Assembly (NCBI RefSeq): GCF_038900055.1
Contig: NZ_JBBMQM010000001.1
Span: 3,534,001-3,598,000, forward strand
DNA: 64,000 nt
Direction of reading: 5' to 3'
Source: Henriciella sp. AS95
GTDB lineage: Bacteria; Pseudomonadota; Alphaproteobacteria; Caulobacterales; Hyphomonadaceae
Below are positions 54,164 through 63,122 of the stretch, in pieces; the stretch's first letter is position 1, and the number at the start of each line of letters is the position of its first letter. The translations under genes were made by a program, and so were the position numbers. The notes under the pieces are model-generated. The model was not told the DNA's origin and made no database searches. It saw nothing but the letters and a program-made list of their open reading frames with translations.

Positions 54164-55381
54164 TTAGTCGGTCTGCGCCAGCCATCCCAAAACGCCAGCC
54201 GCCGCCGCGCGGCCGGTCGCCATGCAGGCGGTGATCAGATAGCCGCCGGTGGGCGCGTCCCACGCGATCATCTCGCCTGCGCAGAAATGGCCGGGCCTGT
54301 CTTTCAGCATGAAATGTGCGTCCAGCGCCTCCCATGCGACGCCGCCTGCTGTGGAGATGGCTTCGTCCAGCGGCGCTGTGCCGGTTAGCGTCAGTGGCAA
54401 GGCCTTGATGGCGTTTGCTGCTTTCGCCGGATCATTGAGCGCCGCCCGGTCTGCGCACTCATATAAAAGAGCGGCCTTTGCGCCGGTTAGCTTCAAGGCC
54501 TTGCGGAGCCGATTTGAGAGCGACTGCTTTGCTGGCGCTGCAGCGAGGCGCGCGGCGATCTCAGGCGTCTCCAGATCGGGCAGCAGGTCGAGCCAGAGCG
54601 TTGCAGAGCCCTTGGTTTCGACCTCACCCCGCAAGGGCGCAGAGAGCGTGTAGACGCCGCCGCTTTCCACGCCGCGCGCCGTGACGGTGAGCTCTTCGCG
54701 GGTTTCCATCCCGCCTACAGAGAGGCGCACACCCTTGATGGCGGCGCCCGCGAATTGCTCGCGCATCTTGTCCGACCAGTCGGTGGTGAAACCGCAATTG
54801 GATGGGCGGAACGGCGCGAGCGGGATGCCCGCTGTCTCGAAAAGTGCCGTCCATGCGCCATCTGAGCCGAGCCTGCGCCAGCTGCCGCCGCCGAGGGCGA
54901 AGACGGTCGCGGCGGGCCGGGCTACAACCTGCCCGCCCGGCGCAGCGAAGACCAGGGCGCCATCGGCGTTCCAGCCGGTCCAGCGATGCTTCAGGTGCAG
55001 GCGGGCACCCCGGCGCTCCAGGCGGCGTAGCCAGGCCCGCAGCAGGGGCGAGGCTTTCATCGTTTCAGGAAAGATGCGCCCTGTCGGGCCGGTATGCGCC
55101 GGCATGTCGAGGCCCTCCATCCAGCTGACGATGTCTTCTGGCCCGAACGCAGCGAGGCCGTCCCGCAGCCGGTCATCAAGGGCGGGAAACTGTGCGAGAA
55201 GGTCGGCCAACGAGCCGGTGTGGGAAATGTTGAGCCCGCTTTTCCCTGCCATGAGAAACTTCCGCCCGGCGCTCGGCATGGCCTCGAAAATATCGACGCC
55301 GAGACCTGCTTCTGAGAGGGTTTCAGCCGCCATCAGCGCCGCCGGTCCGGCACCGATCACGGCTATCCGTTCAGTCGTCAC
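54164..55381 (-). CDS. TIGR03862 family flavoprotein
   Basis: A predicted FAD-binding oxidoreductase of 405 residues. The dinucleotide fold is at IAVIGAGPAALMAAETLSEAG, followed by GRKFLMAGKSGLNISHT, the mark of the HI0933/BaiN-like family. The C-terminal GEMIAWDAPTGGYLITACMATG closes the FAD domain. The reaction is not known; relatives reduce unsaturated substrates. It is the last gene of a three-gene operon, overlapping trmJ by 11 bases. Confidence 0.9.
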   Translation of the reverse strand: MTTERIAVIGAGPAALMAAETLSEAGLGVDIFEAMPSAGRKFLMAGKSGLNISHTGSLADLLAQFPALDDRLRDGLAAFGPEDIVSWMEGLDMPAHTGPTGRIFPETMKASPLLRAWLRRLERRGARLHLKHRWTGWNADGALVFAAPGGQVVARPAATVFALGGGSWRRLGSDGAWTALFETAGIPLAPFRPSNCGFTTDWSDKMREQFAGAAIKGVRLSVGGMETREELTVTARGVESGGVYTLSAPLRGEVETKGSATLWLDLLPDLETPEIAARLAAAPAKQSLSNRLRKALKLTGAKAALLYECADRAALNDPAKAANAIKALPLTLTGTAPLDEAISTAGGVAWEALDAHFMLKDRPGHFCAGEMIAWDAPTGGYLITACMATGRAAAAGVLGWLAQTD

Positions 55382-56123
55382 GGACGATCCGGGCCTTGCC
55401 GCGGCCGAGGGCGAGGGCTTTGACGGCGCCCCTAAAAGTGCGCACTTCCTGCATGGTCCATTGGCCGCGAATGAAGGCGTTGCGGAGGTTTCGCGTCATC
55501 AGCGGCGTCTTGTCTGGCGGATGGAAATAGCCGGCGCGCTCCAGCTCATATTCGAAGTGTTCGAACATGCCGATCAGGTCTTCGCGCGAGGCAGGGTCTC
55601 CGACGCCCGCATTTTTCCCCTCGAAGCGCCCTTCCCTGCCCTGCGCATCGCCCCAGGCGGCTGCGAAGACGATGACGGCCTGTGCGAGGTTCAGCGAGGC
55701 AAAGGCCGGGTTGACGGGATAGGTCATGATCGCGTCGCAGAGGGCGATATGGTCATTGGAGAGGCCCTGGGCTTCACTTCCGAAGAGGACGCCCTTGGCG
55801 GTGGTCTGGGCGCAAAGACTGTCGACCGCGCCGCCGGCATTGGTAACGGGCTTTTCCATCTCGCGCGGGCGGGCCGTCGCGGCAATGAGGAAGCCGAGAT
55901 CGGCGACGGCGTCCTCCACACTGTCGAAGGCGGTGACCGTGACACCGGCCTCGAACGCGCCTGCGGCGAGCGGCTCAGCCGCCGGGTTCGGCCAACCGTC
56001 GCGCGGGGCGGCGATGCGAAGCTCGGTCAGCCCGAAGTTCAGCATGGCCCGCGCGGTGGAGCCTATATTCTCACCAAGCTGTGGCTCTGCGAGGATGATG
56101 ATGGGCTGATGTCTTGCGCTCAT
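55371..56123 (-). CDS. trmJ: tRNA (cytidine/uridine-2'-O-)-methyltransferase TrmJ
   Basis: A SPOUT-class RNA methyltransferase of 250 residues. GENIGSTARAMLNFGL is motif 1, GSEAQGLSND motif 2, and MTYPVNPAFASLNLAQAV motif 3 of the trefoil knot. It 2'-O-methylates position 32 of several tRNAs using SAM. It overlaps the metallopeptidase-like gene by four bases upstream and the TIGR03862 gene by 11 downstream. Confidence 0.9.
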   Translation of the reverse strand: MSARHQPIIILAEPQLGENIGSTARAMLNFGLTELRIAAPRDGWPNPAAEPLAAGAFEAGVTVTAFDSVEDAVADLGFLIAATARPREMEKPVTNAGGAVDSLCAQTTAKGVLFGSEAQGLSNDHIALCDAIMTYPVNPAFASLNLAQAVIVFAAAWGDAQGREGRFEGKNAGVGDPASREDLIGMFEHFEYELERAGYFHPPDKTPLMTRNLRNAFIRGQWTMQEVRTFRGAVKALALGRGKARIVRDD

Positions 56124-57556
56124 TCCGCCGCATAGACCGGCCAGTTCATTTTGACCAGATTGCCCTTGCCGTCGAACTCAGGCTCGAGGCCTGCGCTTTC
56201 CAGCAGATCGGTGAGCGCCGCGGCCGGGTCATCGAGTTCGTCCTCGACAATGGTGCGAATCTTGTCGCGCTGGGCGCGGGTCGACCCGAAGAGCTGCATC
56301 GTTGTGAAATAGAGGGTTTCATTGATCCTTGGCTGATCGAGCGAGACCGCATTCTGAATCAGGCGGTTCCAGAATTCGAAGAGGGTCTTGCGCTTCAGGA
56401 AGCCGTCCGTGGCCTGCGCAATAAGGTCTCCGCAGGCATAGTTTGCCGAGAAGAGGTCGCGCTCACTCACCGTGTTGAGCGGGCCGCCTTCGAGCGCGGC
56501 AACGCATTCATCGAAGCTGTTGGCGTAGACGGCTGAGAGGAATTTCTGGCGGTCTTCCTCGCCGAGCTGGGCGGCGATGATGGCATAGGCCATGGTGTTG
56601 GCCGCCCCTTCATGAATCCACGCATCGCTGTCACCGGCAAACTCGGCGCCCTCGGCTGTCTGGAACAGGTGCACAGCCTCATGCGCGAAGAACCATTGCA
56701 GGTATGACAGGGAGTTGAAGCTGGCCTCGGCAAAGGCGGAGCCGCCCACTTCCATCATCAGGAGCTGGTCAAGCGCGCCGCCCGAGGCCGAGAAGCCTTC
56801 GCCGCTTGTGCCCTTGAAGGCGAGCAGGACGGTGGCCTTGTCCTCAAGTTCGAAGCCCCATTGGGTTTCGAGCGCGCTGAATATCTTGCCAAGATCGCTG
56901 TCGAAGCGCGCCTGCAGCCAGTCCGGCAGCCCCTGATCGAGCACGACCGCAAAGCTGTCAAAGGTCTCAACCTCGCTATTGCCCATATAGATATAGGTGC
57001 CGCCGTTCTTTGCCCGGTGGGTGAGCGAGCCTTCATGCACGGCGCCATCGACAATGATCGGCTGATCGGATGCGACTTTGACATCCATGGAGAGCGGCCC
57101 GGCCTCAGTATTGGTGAGATCGCCCTCAAGGGCTTTGATCGCATCAAGGTCCTCAAAGGGGACGAGGCTGAACTGACCTTCAAAGATGGCAAGGCCGCCA
57201 TCGGAGAAGGTAACGAAAGGCGTGTAATCGGCTTCCAGCGCGCTGGTCAGCGGAATGATCGAGAAGCTCACCTGCTTTGTTGGCTTGTCGAAAACGATGA
57301 CATCGAAGTCAAAAGCGCGGCCGAACTGGGCGTCGTCTGTTTCGAGTGTCCATGTGGCGCTGCGATAATCATTGCGCGAGCGGGCGAAGGCGAGCGCGGT
57401 CTGCGGTTCTGCAAACGAATAGGAGACGTGCCAGTCGCCAGTGTCTGTCGGGCCAATCTCGACCGTGGCGTCAGCCGGGCTGTCCTCAGCCAGTGCCGAC
57501 AGGGCGAAACAGGCGCTGAGCATGGCGATAATGAGCAAAATATGGTGTCTAGACAT
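56120..57556 (-). CDS. secreted HExxH protein, gluzincin-like metallopeptidase candidate
   Basis: A 478-residue exported protein. Signal peptide about 1-23. The N-terminal half (about 25-200) is beta-rich and resembles an aminopeptidase N-terminal domain. The C-terminal half holds HEAVH at 292-296 and WIHEGAAN with Glu316 twenty residues later, the zinc-ligand layout of gluzincins. I do not recognise the exact family, so peptidase activity is inferred from the motif. It leads a coupled operon with trmJ and the TIGR03862 flavoprotein. The cysteines at 418 and 435 could form a disulfide. Confidence 0.75.
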   Translation of the reverse strand: MSRHHILLIIAMLSACFALSALAEDSPADATVEIGPTDTGDWHVSYSFAEPQTALAFARSRNDYRSATWTLETDDAQFGRAFDFDVIVFDKPTKQVSFSIIPLTSALEADYTPFVTFSDGGLAIFEGQFSLVPFEDLDAIKALEGDLTNTEAGPLSMDVKVASDQPIIVDGAVHEGSLTHRAKNGGTYIYMGNSEVETFDSFAVVLDQGLPDWLQARFDSDLGKIFSALETQWGFELEDKATVLLAFKGTSGEGFSASGGALDQLLMMEVGGSAFAEASFNSLSYLQWFFAHEAVHLFQTAEGAEFAGDSDAWIHEGAANTMAYAIIAAQLGEEDRQKFLSAVYANSFDECVAALEGGPLNTVSERDLFSANYACGDLIAQATDGFLKRKTLFEFWNRLIQNAVSLDQPRINETLYFTTMQLFGSTRAQRDKIRTIVEDELDDPAAALTDLLESAGLEPEFDGKGNLVKMNWPVYAAE

Positions 57557-57665
57557 GTAACCTCACTGCTTTCCGGGCCCCCGTGCCCGAAAGTCGCTTT
57601 TGACCATTCTAACCCTTCTGCTATAGCCGCCCACAAACCAGTGCAACTGAAAGGACTTTCACACG

Positions 57666-58880
57666 ATGGCAAAGATCAAGGTCGAAAATCCCGTCGTCGA
57701 GCTCGATGGCGACGAGATGACCCGCATCATCTGGCAGATGATCAAGGACCGTCTTATTCACCCATACCTCGATATCGATCTCAAATATTACGATCTCGGC
57801 ATCGAGAGCCGCGATGCAACGGACGACCAGATTACCATCGACTCGGCAAACGCGATCAAGGAATACGGCGTCGGCGTCAAATGTGCCACCATCACGCCGG
57901 ACGAAGCGCGCGTTGAAGAGTTCGGCCTGAAGAAGATGTGGCGCTCGCCCAACGGCACGATCCGCAACATCCTTGGCGGCGTTGTCTTCCGTGAGCCGAT
58001 CGTGATCTCGAACGTGCCGCGTCTGGTACCCGGCTGGACCCAGCCGATCGTCATCGGCCGTCACGCCTATGGTGACCAGTATCGCGCCACTGACTTCCTC
58101 GTCCCCGGCAAGGGCAAGCTGACCATGAAGTGGGAAGCGTCCGACGGTTCCGACTCCAAGGAATACGAAGTCTTCGACTTCCCGGATGCCGGCATCGCGA
58201 TGGGCATGTACAACCTGGACGAGTCGATCCGGGATTTTGCCCGCGCCTCGTTCAACTTTGGCCTGACCCGCAAATGGCCGGTCTACCTCTCGACCAAGAA
58301 CACGATCCTGAAAGCCTATGATGGCCGCTTCAAGGATTTGTTCCAGGAAGTGTTCGACAATGAATTCGCCGACGCCTTCAAGGAATTCGGTGGCACCTAT
58401 GAGCACCGCCTGATCGACGACATGGTCGCAGCGGCCATGAAATGGTCCGGCGGCTATGTCTGGGCCTGTAAGAACTATGATGGTGACGTGCAGTCCGACA
58501 CGGTCGCTCAGGGCTTCGGCTCGCTCGGCCTGATGACCTCGGTCCTGATGTCGCCGGACGGCAAGACGGTGGAAGCCGAGGCTGCACACGGCACGGTGAC
58601 CCGTCACTACCGCAACCACCAGAAGGGCGAAGCGACCTCGACCAACTCGATCGCATCGATCTACGCTTGGACCCGCGGCCTCGCGCATCGTGGCCGCCTC
58701 GACAACACGCCTGAAGTCACCAAGTTCGCTGAAGACCTCGAACAGGTCGTCATCCAGACCGTTGAAAGCGGCCAGATGACGAAAGACCTCGCGCTGCTCA
58801 TCGGCCCTCAACAGGACTGGCTGACGACGGAAGGCTTCCTGGAAGCCGTCGCCACCAATCTTGAGAAGAAGATGGCCTAG
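57666..58880 (+). CDS. icd: isocitrate dehydrogenase, NADP-dependent
   Basis: Homodimeric-type (subfamily II) NADP isocitrate dehydrogenase of 404 residues, the form shared by alphaproteobacteria and eukaryotes. Substrate residues are in [16 protein letters not shown] and [12 protein letters not shown]; the metal Asp and NADP-binding region are in [16 protein letters not shown] and [14 protein letters not shown]. It makes 2-oxoglutarate in the TCA cycle. AAAGGA precedes the ATG. A rho-independent terminator follows. Confidence 0.97.
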   Translation: MAKIKVENPVVELDGDEMTRIIWQMIKDRLIHPYLDIDLKYYDLGIESRDATDDQITIDSANAIKEYGVGVKCATITPDEARVEEFGLKKMWRSPNGTIRNILGGVVFREPIVISNVPRLVPGWTQPIVIGRHAYGDQYRATDFLVPGKGKLTMKWEASDGSDSKEYEVFDFPDAGIAMGMYNLDESIRDFARASFNFGLTRKWPVYLSTKNTILKAYDGRFKDLFQEVFDNEFADAFKEFGGTYEHRLIDDMVAAAMKWSGGYVWACKNYDGDVQSDTVAQGFGSLGLMTSVLMSPDGKTVEAEAAHGTVTRHYRNHQKGEATSTNSIASIYAWTRGLAHRGRLDNTPEVTKFAEDLEQVVIQTVESGQMTKDLALLIGPQQDWLTTEGFLEAVATNLEKKMA

Positions 58881-58906
58881 GGCTCATCTGCCTTCTAAAT
58901 ATTGCG

Positions 58907-58940
58907 AAGCCCCGGCCAGATTGGTCGGGGCTTTTCTTTT
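58907..58940 (+). terminator. rho-independent terminator of icd
   Basis: AAGCCCCG (58907-58914) pairs with CGGGGCTT (58926-58933), with extra GC pairs toward the loop, followed by TTTCTTTT. It lies 26 bases after the icd stop and separates icd from the six-cysteine gene cluster. Confidence 0.88.
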
Positions 58941-59001
58941 GGCCCTTTCTGCTGTGCTTTCTGCAGAACGCTGCTAATGATGTCAGCGGGGAGGCGGCGG
59001 C

Positions 59002-59430
59002 ATGACGACTGTCGAGGCGAAGAGAAATGGGCAGGGTTGCCTCTGGGCGGTGGGCACGTTTTTCGGATTTCTGGTGTTTGGCTGGGTGACGATGATGTGG
59101 TTGCAGCCCGAACGCCTCGCCAATGTGAATCACTGCCTCGGCCCGGTCATGGACGTTGAACCGCCGCTTCAGAATACGTGCGATTTTGCGATCAATGGCG
59201 AGCTGTGCCTCTATTCGAAAACGTCTGATGATATCTGCAAGACAAAGCGGCTTGAGCCCGGCGAAGGGTTTGACCGGGCCGAGATTGACGCCGATCTTGC
59301 GCGGCTTGGCGGGCTGCTGCGGGCCGAGACCTATGCCTGCAAACTGCCCTTCATGCCGGGCATGGTTGAGGACATGAATACAAAGCGGATGAAACAGGGC
59401 TGCCTGCCTGAGGGGGAAACACGAAAATGA
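59002..59430 (+). CDS. six-cysteine membrane-anchored protein, paralogue 1 of 3
   Basis: A 142-residue protein. One membrane helix (about 13-35) precedes a presumably periplasmic domain with six cysteines in the order NHC, NTCD, ELC, DIC, YACK, QGC. The shared motifs are NTCD, LEPGE, ACKLPFMPG and GCLPE. The same six-Cys layout occurs in the two following genes. GGGGAGG precedes the ATG. The stop overlaps the next start by four bases (ATGA). No family known to me; three disulfides are likely. Confidence 0.75.
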   Translation: MTTVEAKRNGQGCLWAVGTFFGFLVFGWVTMMWLQPERLANVNHCLGPVMDVEPPLQNTCDFAINGELCLYSKTSDDICKTKRLEPGEGFDRAEIDADLARLGGLLRAETYACKLPFMPGMVEDMNTKRMKQGCLPEGETRK

Positions 59431-59849
59431 AGACCATACTGGCTAAAATTCCGAACTGGCTGCGCATCCTGTTGATTGTTGTGCTGCTCACGATAGGCGC
59501 CAATGTCCTGTCGCGCTTTACCAATCCGACGGCCCATGCCGGTGCCAATGAATGCCTCGTGCGCGAGAACGATACCGGGCCGTACAGCAATGGCTGCGAC
59601 GAGCCGATCAATGCGCGCTACTGCTTCCGCTCGACGGGGCTGGAGAAGACATGCGGCGTGGTCGAGCTGGCGCCCGGCGAGAAGATGAGCGAGCTGCGCG
59701 ACGAATTTGACGCGGCAAAAGACAATCATCCTGTCGTGCGAACCACCGTCCATGCCTGCAAGTTGCCCTATGTGCCGGGCGACAAGAAAAGCGTGCAGAA
59801 CTCGGCACGGATCGTAGATGGCTGCAGGAGGCCGGAGAAGGCCTCATGA
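59427..59849 (+). CDS. six-cysteine membrane-anchored protein, paralogue 2 of 3
   Basis: A 140-residue protein. A membrane helix (about 11-28) is followed by a soluble domain with cysteines at NEC, NGCD, RYC, KTC, HACK and DGC, and the motifs LAPGE and ACKLPYVPG. It aligns along its length with both neighbours. ATGA overlaps on both sides show translational coupling in a three-gene unit. Function is unknown; the oxidising periplasm is the likely location. Confidence 0.75.
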   Translation: MKTILAKIPNWLRILLIVVLLTIGANVLSRFTNPTAHAGANECLVRENDTGPYSNGCDEPINARYCFRSTGLEKTCGVVELAPGEKMSELRDEFDAAKDNHPVVRTTVHACKLPYVPGDKKSVQNSARIVDGCRRPEKAS

Positions 59850-60271
59850 AGGTGAACTTTCGAACGCTCGCCCTTGTGCTGCTCGTCGTGGTGGGGCTGC
59901 CGGTTGCGGGGTATTTTCTGTCCAAGCAGACCCAGCCGTACAAACATGCTGCGCGGTTTGACTGTCTCGACTTTGATGCCGATGACGTCACCATTTCGAA
60001 CACATGTGACGAAACACTGCTCGCGCGCCTGTGTACCGCGCCGACCGACGAGGCGGATTTGTCATGCGATTACTTCACGCTTGCCCCGGGTGAGACATCG
60101 CCTGCCCCTGGCGGGCCGACACCGCGCAGCGTTGATTATCAGGCCTGCAAAGCGCCCTATGTCCCGGCCAAGGTCAGTCAGCAGGACAAGCCCAATATCT
60201 ATGAGCGCGGCTGCCTGCCCGAAGACGGCGAGAGGGCGCCAGTGATCGACCGAGCCTGGATGAAGCACTGA
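59846..60271 (+). CDS. six-cysteine membrane-anchored protein, paralogue 3 of 3
   Basis: A 141-residue protein. A membrane helix (about 8-25) is followed by a domain with cysteines at FDC, NTCD, RLC, LSC, QACK and RGC, with LAPGE, ACKAPYVP and GCLPEDGE. It is the most diverged of the three in the spacing between LAPGE and ACK. Convergent with rimO, 25 bases away. No family recognised. Confidence 0.75.
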   Translation: MKVNFRTLALVLLVVVGLPVAGYFLSKQTQPYKHAARFDCLDFDADDVTISNTCDETLLARLCTAPTDEADLSCDYFTLAPGETSPAPGGPTPRSVDYQACKAPYVPAKVSQQDKPNIYERGCLPEDGERAPVIDRAWMKH

Positions 60272-60296
60272 AGGGCCGCGTAAAGGCCTCGCCTGC

Positions 60297-61652
60297 CTAG
60301 GCTGGCTCTGCGTACAGATCGTACTCGTCGGCATCCGAGATGCGGGCGCTGACAATGTCGCCTGCGCTGAGGTGGCTGGCATTGGCAAGGTAAACGACGC
60401 CGTCAATCTCCGGCGCGTCGGCCTTTGAGCGGGCCAGCATCTCGCCCGGTTCTTCGCCCGGCCCGTCGATGATGACGTCCTGTGTGGTGCCGATCTGTGC
60501 GGCGGCGCGCTCTGAGGAGATTTCAGCCTGCAGCGCCATGAAGCGGTGCCAGCGTTCTTCCTTCACCTCTTCGGGCAGATGGCCCTCGAGCAGCCGGCTC
60601 TCGGCATGTTCGACATTCTCATATTTGAAACAGCCGGCGCGGTCGATCTTCGCTTCGCGGATAAAGTCGAGCAGGATCTCGAAATCCTCTTCGGTCTCAC
60701 CCGGAAAGCCGACAATGAAGGTCGAGCGGATGGTCATGCCCGGCACGTCACGGCGCCATTGCTGGATGCGTTCGAGCACGCGGTCCTGCTTGGCGGGGCG
60801 CTTCATCTGTTTCAGCACATTGGCCGAGGCATGCTGGAACGGGATGTCGAGATAGGGAAGGATCGCGCCCTCAGCCATGAGCGGGATGACCTTGTCGACA
60901 TGCGGGTATGGGTAGACGTAATGCATGCGCACCCAGGCGCCGAGCGTGCCGAGCCCGCGCGCCAGATCGAGAAAGCGGGTTTCGTATTCCTCGCCCTTCC
61001 AGGTCTGCGGCGCATACTTCACATCAAGCCCGTATGCCGAGGTGTCCTGGCTGATCACGAGCAGCTCATTCACGCCGGCTTTGACGAGGCGTTCGGCTTC
61101 TGTGAGGACGTGGTGGATCGGGCGGGAGACGAGGTCGCCGCGCAGCTTCGGAATGATGCAGAAGCTGCAGCGATTATTACAGCCCTCTGAGATCTTCAGA
61201 TACGAATAGTGGCGCGGCGTGAGCTTCAGGCCGGTTTCGGGCACGAGGTCTGTGAAGGCGTCCGGCGGCGGCGTCAGATGCGTATGCACCGCGTCCATCA
61301 CCTGCTCGTACTGGTGCGGTCCGGTCACGGCGAGCACCTTTGGATGCGCCTTCTGGATCACCTCGGGTTCCGCGCCGAGGCATCCGGTCACGATCACCTT
61401 GCCATTCGCCTCGATCGCCTCGCCGATGGCCTCAAGGCTCTCATCGCGGGCACTGTCGAGGAAGCCGCACGTATTCACCAACACCAGGTCTGCGCCCTCA
61501 TAGTCGGGCGCTATGGCATAGCCCTCGGCGCGCAGGCGGGTGATGATCCGCTCGGAATCCACCAGCGCCTTGGGGCAGCCAAGCGAGACAATGCCGACTT
61601 TCGGCTGGGTTTTTGCGGACGCTTTCGGCGGGGTCTGAATGAGTGTGCTCAT
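60297..61652 (-). CDS. rimO: ribosomal protein S12 methylthiotransferase RimO
   Basis: A radical SAM methylthiotransferase of 451 residues. The N-terminal UPF0004 domain has Cys26, Cys62 and Cys91 for the auxiliary [4Fe-4S] cluster. The radical SAM motif CNNRCSFC has Cys158, Cys162 and Cys165. A C-terminal TRAM domain (about 385-451) follows. It thiomethylates Asp89 (E. coli numbering) of ribosomal protein S12. [10 protein letters not shown] start at 61652 gives a short extra tail typical of alphaproteobacterial forms. Confidence 0.94.
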   Translation of the reverse strand: MSTLIQTPPKASAKTQPKVGIVSLGCPKALVDSERIITRLRAEGYAIAPDYEGADLVLVNTCGFLDSARDESLEAIGEAIEANGKVIVTGCLGAEPEVIQKAHPKVLAVTGPHQYEQVMDAVHTHLTPPPDAFTDLVPETGLKLTPRHYSYLKISEGCNNRCSFCIIPKLRGDLVSRPIHHVLTEAERLVKAGVNELLVISQDTSAYGLDVKYAPQTWKGEEYETRFLDLARGLGTLGAWVRMHYVYPYPHVDKVIPLMAEGAILPYLDIPFQHASANVLKQMKRPAKQDRVLERIQQWRRDVPGMTIRSTFIVGFPGETEEDFEILLDFIREAKIDRAGCFKYENVEHAESRLLEGHLPEEVKEERWHRFMALQAEISSERAAAQIGTTQDVIIDGPGEEPGEMLARSKADAPEIDGVVYLANASHLSAGDIVSARISDADEYDLYAEPA

Positions 61653-61736
61653 GGGCGCGCCTTTACCAGCGGCGGGGCGAGATGGGAAGAAGGCGAGGGC
61701 TGTTGGGGCGTAGCGCGGCAGACAGGCCCCGCCGCC

Positions 61737-63038
61737 TCAATCGACAATCGGGGCGGGTTTCTCGATCTCATTGCGTCGGGCGACGAATGAGAGAAGCGTG
61801 CCGATCACGATCAGCCCGGCGATCAGCCCGAAGGCTTCAAGCGGGGCCTGCGCGCTGGCATAGATCGAGAAGGCCACGCCGACGAACACGATCAGGACCC
61901 AGACGGGGGTCAAGCCGGTGTCATGGCCCTCGCGGCCGCGCACCTGGAAATACACGAAAGCGGCAAACATGCTGAGTATGGCGATCTGCGCGCCAAGCGA
62001 TGTGACCTTCGCGAGGAAGGTAAAGTTGCCGCTGAGCGATACCATCGCGACAATAAGCGTGAACAGCAGGATGGCACGGTCCGGTGTCCGGAAATGGTCA
62101 GAGACGTGGGCCAGCGTCTTCGGGAGCAGGCCGCGGTCCGCCATTCCATAGATGATGCGCGGTCCCGACACGAAGAAGGTGAGAGCGTTTGTCGTGATCG
62201 AGAAAATCGCCGCAAGCGTCAGGATCACCACGCCGGTTTCGCCCATGACGGCGCCTGCAGCGGCTGCAAGCGGGGCGGCATTACCGGCGCTGCTGGGAGC
62301 GCCGGCGGCGATATAGGCCCACTGGACGGCCATGTAGAGGACGATGATTGCCGCCAGCGACAGGAGCATGGAGCGCGGTAGCGTCCGGCGCGGATTTTTG
62401 ATCTCTCCGGCTGAATACGTCGAATTGATCGTTCCCGAAAAGGCGAAATAGACCAGCAGGGCGACCGATTCAAACGTTCCGAAACTCGGCAGCTCGAAGC
62501 TGACCGACAGGCCGCCAACGGCGAACGCGACCACGCAAAGCAGAAGGATGGGCGTCACCTTCAGGACGGTTCCCACCATGATTCCAGCGACCGCGTTGCG
62601 CATGCCGGAAGTGGTCAGGGCGCTCAATGCGATCAGGAGGGCCAGGACCGCGAAGATCCGGGCCGGTCCATCCTGGAGAAACGGGAAGAAGACCGAAAGA
62701 TAGGAGACGAGCACATGCAATGTGGCGGCCCGTCCGGCTGAAATGGCGATCACCAGCAGCCAGCCGACCTGAAAGCCGACAATGGGTCCGAACGCCGCCT
62801 GCGCATAAAGCTGCACCCCGCCTGAGGAGCGGAACATCGCGGCCATGCGCGAGGCGACCAGGATGTTGCAGGAGAAGAGCAGCCCGAAGATCAGGAACAT
62901 CCAGGGCGCAAAGTTGCCTGTCTCGGCATAGAGGATGGCCGGAAGCGCGAAAATGCCCGCTCCGATCATGCCATTGACGCTCATCAAGGTTGCGCCAATC
63001 GTACCGACCACCCTTGGCGGCCTGATCTCTTCTGTCAT
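61737..63038 (-). CDS. APC family amino acid permease
   Basis: An inner-membrane transporter of 433 residues with about twelve helices. The first helix has GATLMSVNGMIGAGIFALPA, with the glycine-rich substrate motif of the amino acid-polyamine-organocation superfamily, and GTINSTYSAGEIKNPRRTLPR is the conserved loop (both quoted in part). It imports or exchanges amino acids; the specific substrate is not deducible. Its closest context is rimO downstream, 84 bases away on the same strand. Confidence 0.9.
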   Translation of the reverse strand: MTEEIRPPRVVGTIGATLMSVNGMIGAGIFALPAILYAETGNFAPWMFLIFGLLFSCNILVASRMAAMFRSSGGVQLYAQAAFGPIVGFQVGWLLVIAISAGRAATLHVLVSYLSVFFPFLQDGPARIFAVLALLIALSALTTSGMRNAVAGIMVGTVLKVTPILLLCVVAFAVGGLSVSFELPSFGTFESVALLVYFAFSGTINSTYSAGEIKNPRRTLPRSMLLSLAAIIVLYMAVQWAYIAAGAPSSAGNAAPLAAAAGAVMGETGVVILTLAAIFSITTNALTFFVSGPRIIYGMADRGLLPKTLAHVSDHFRTPDRAILLFTLIVAMVSLSGNFTFLAKVTSLGAQIAILSMFAAFVYFQVRGREGHDTGLTPVWVLIVFVGVAFSIYASAQAPLEAFGLIAGLIVIGTLLSFVARRNEIEKPAPIVD

Positions 63039-63122
63039 GTTTTTCCCACCCGTTGGTGGAACGCTACATTAAACGGTGAGAACGGCAAACGTTTCTTGAT
63101 ATCAGTCCCGTTCGGGCGGGCC

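Noticed and set aside
54681-56135. 484-codon plus-strand frame across the TIGR03862 and trmJ genes
   Set aside because: It spans two conserved minus-strand genes and shows no domain of its own.
57621-58811. 396-codon frame opposite icd
   Set aside because: icd is unmistakable; the opposite frame is a GC-driven shadow.
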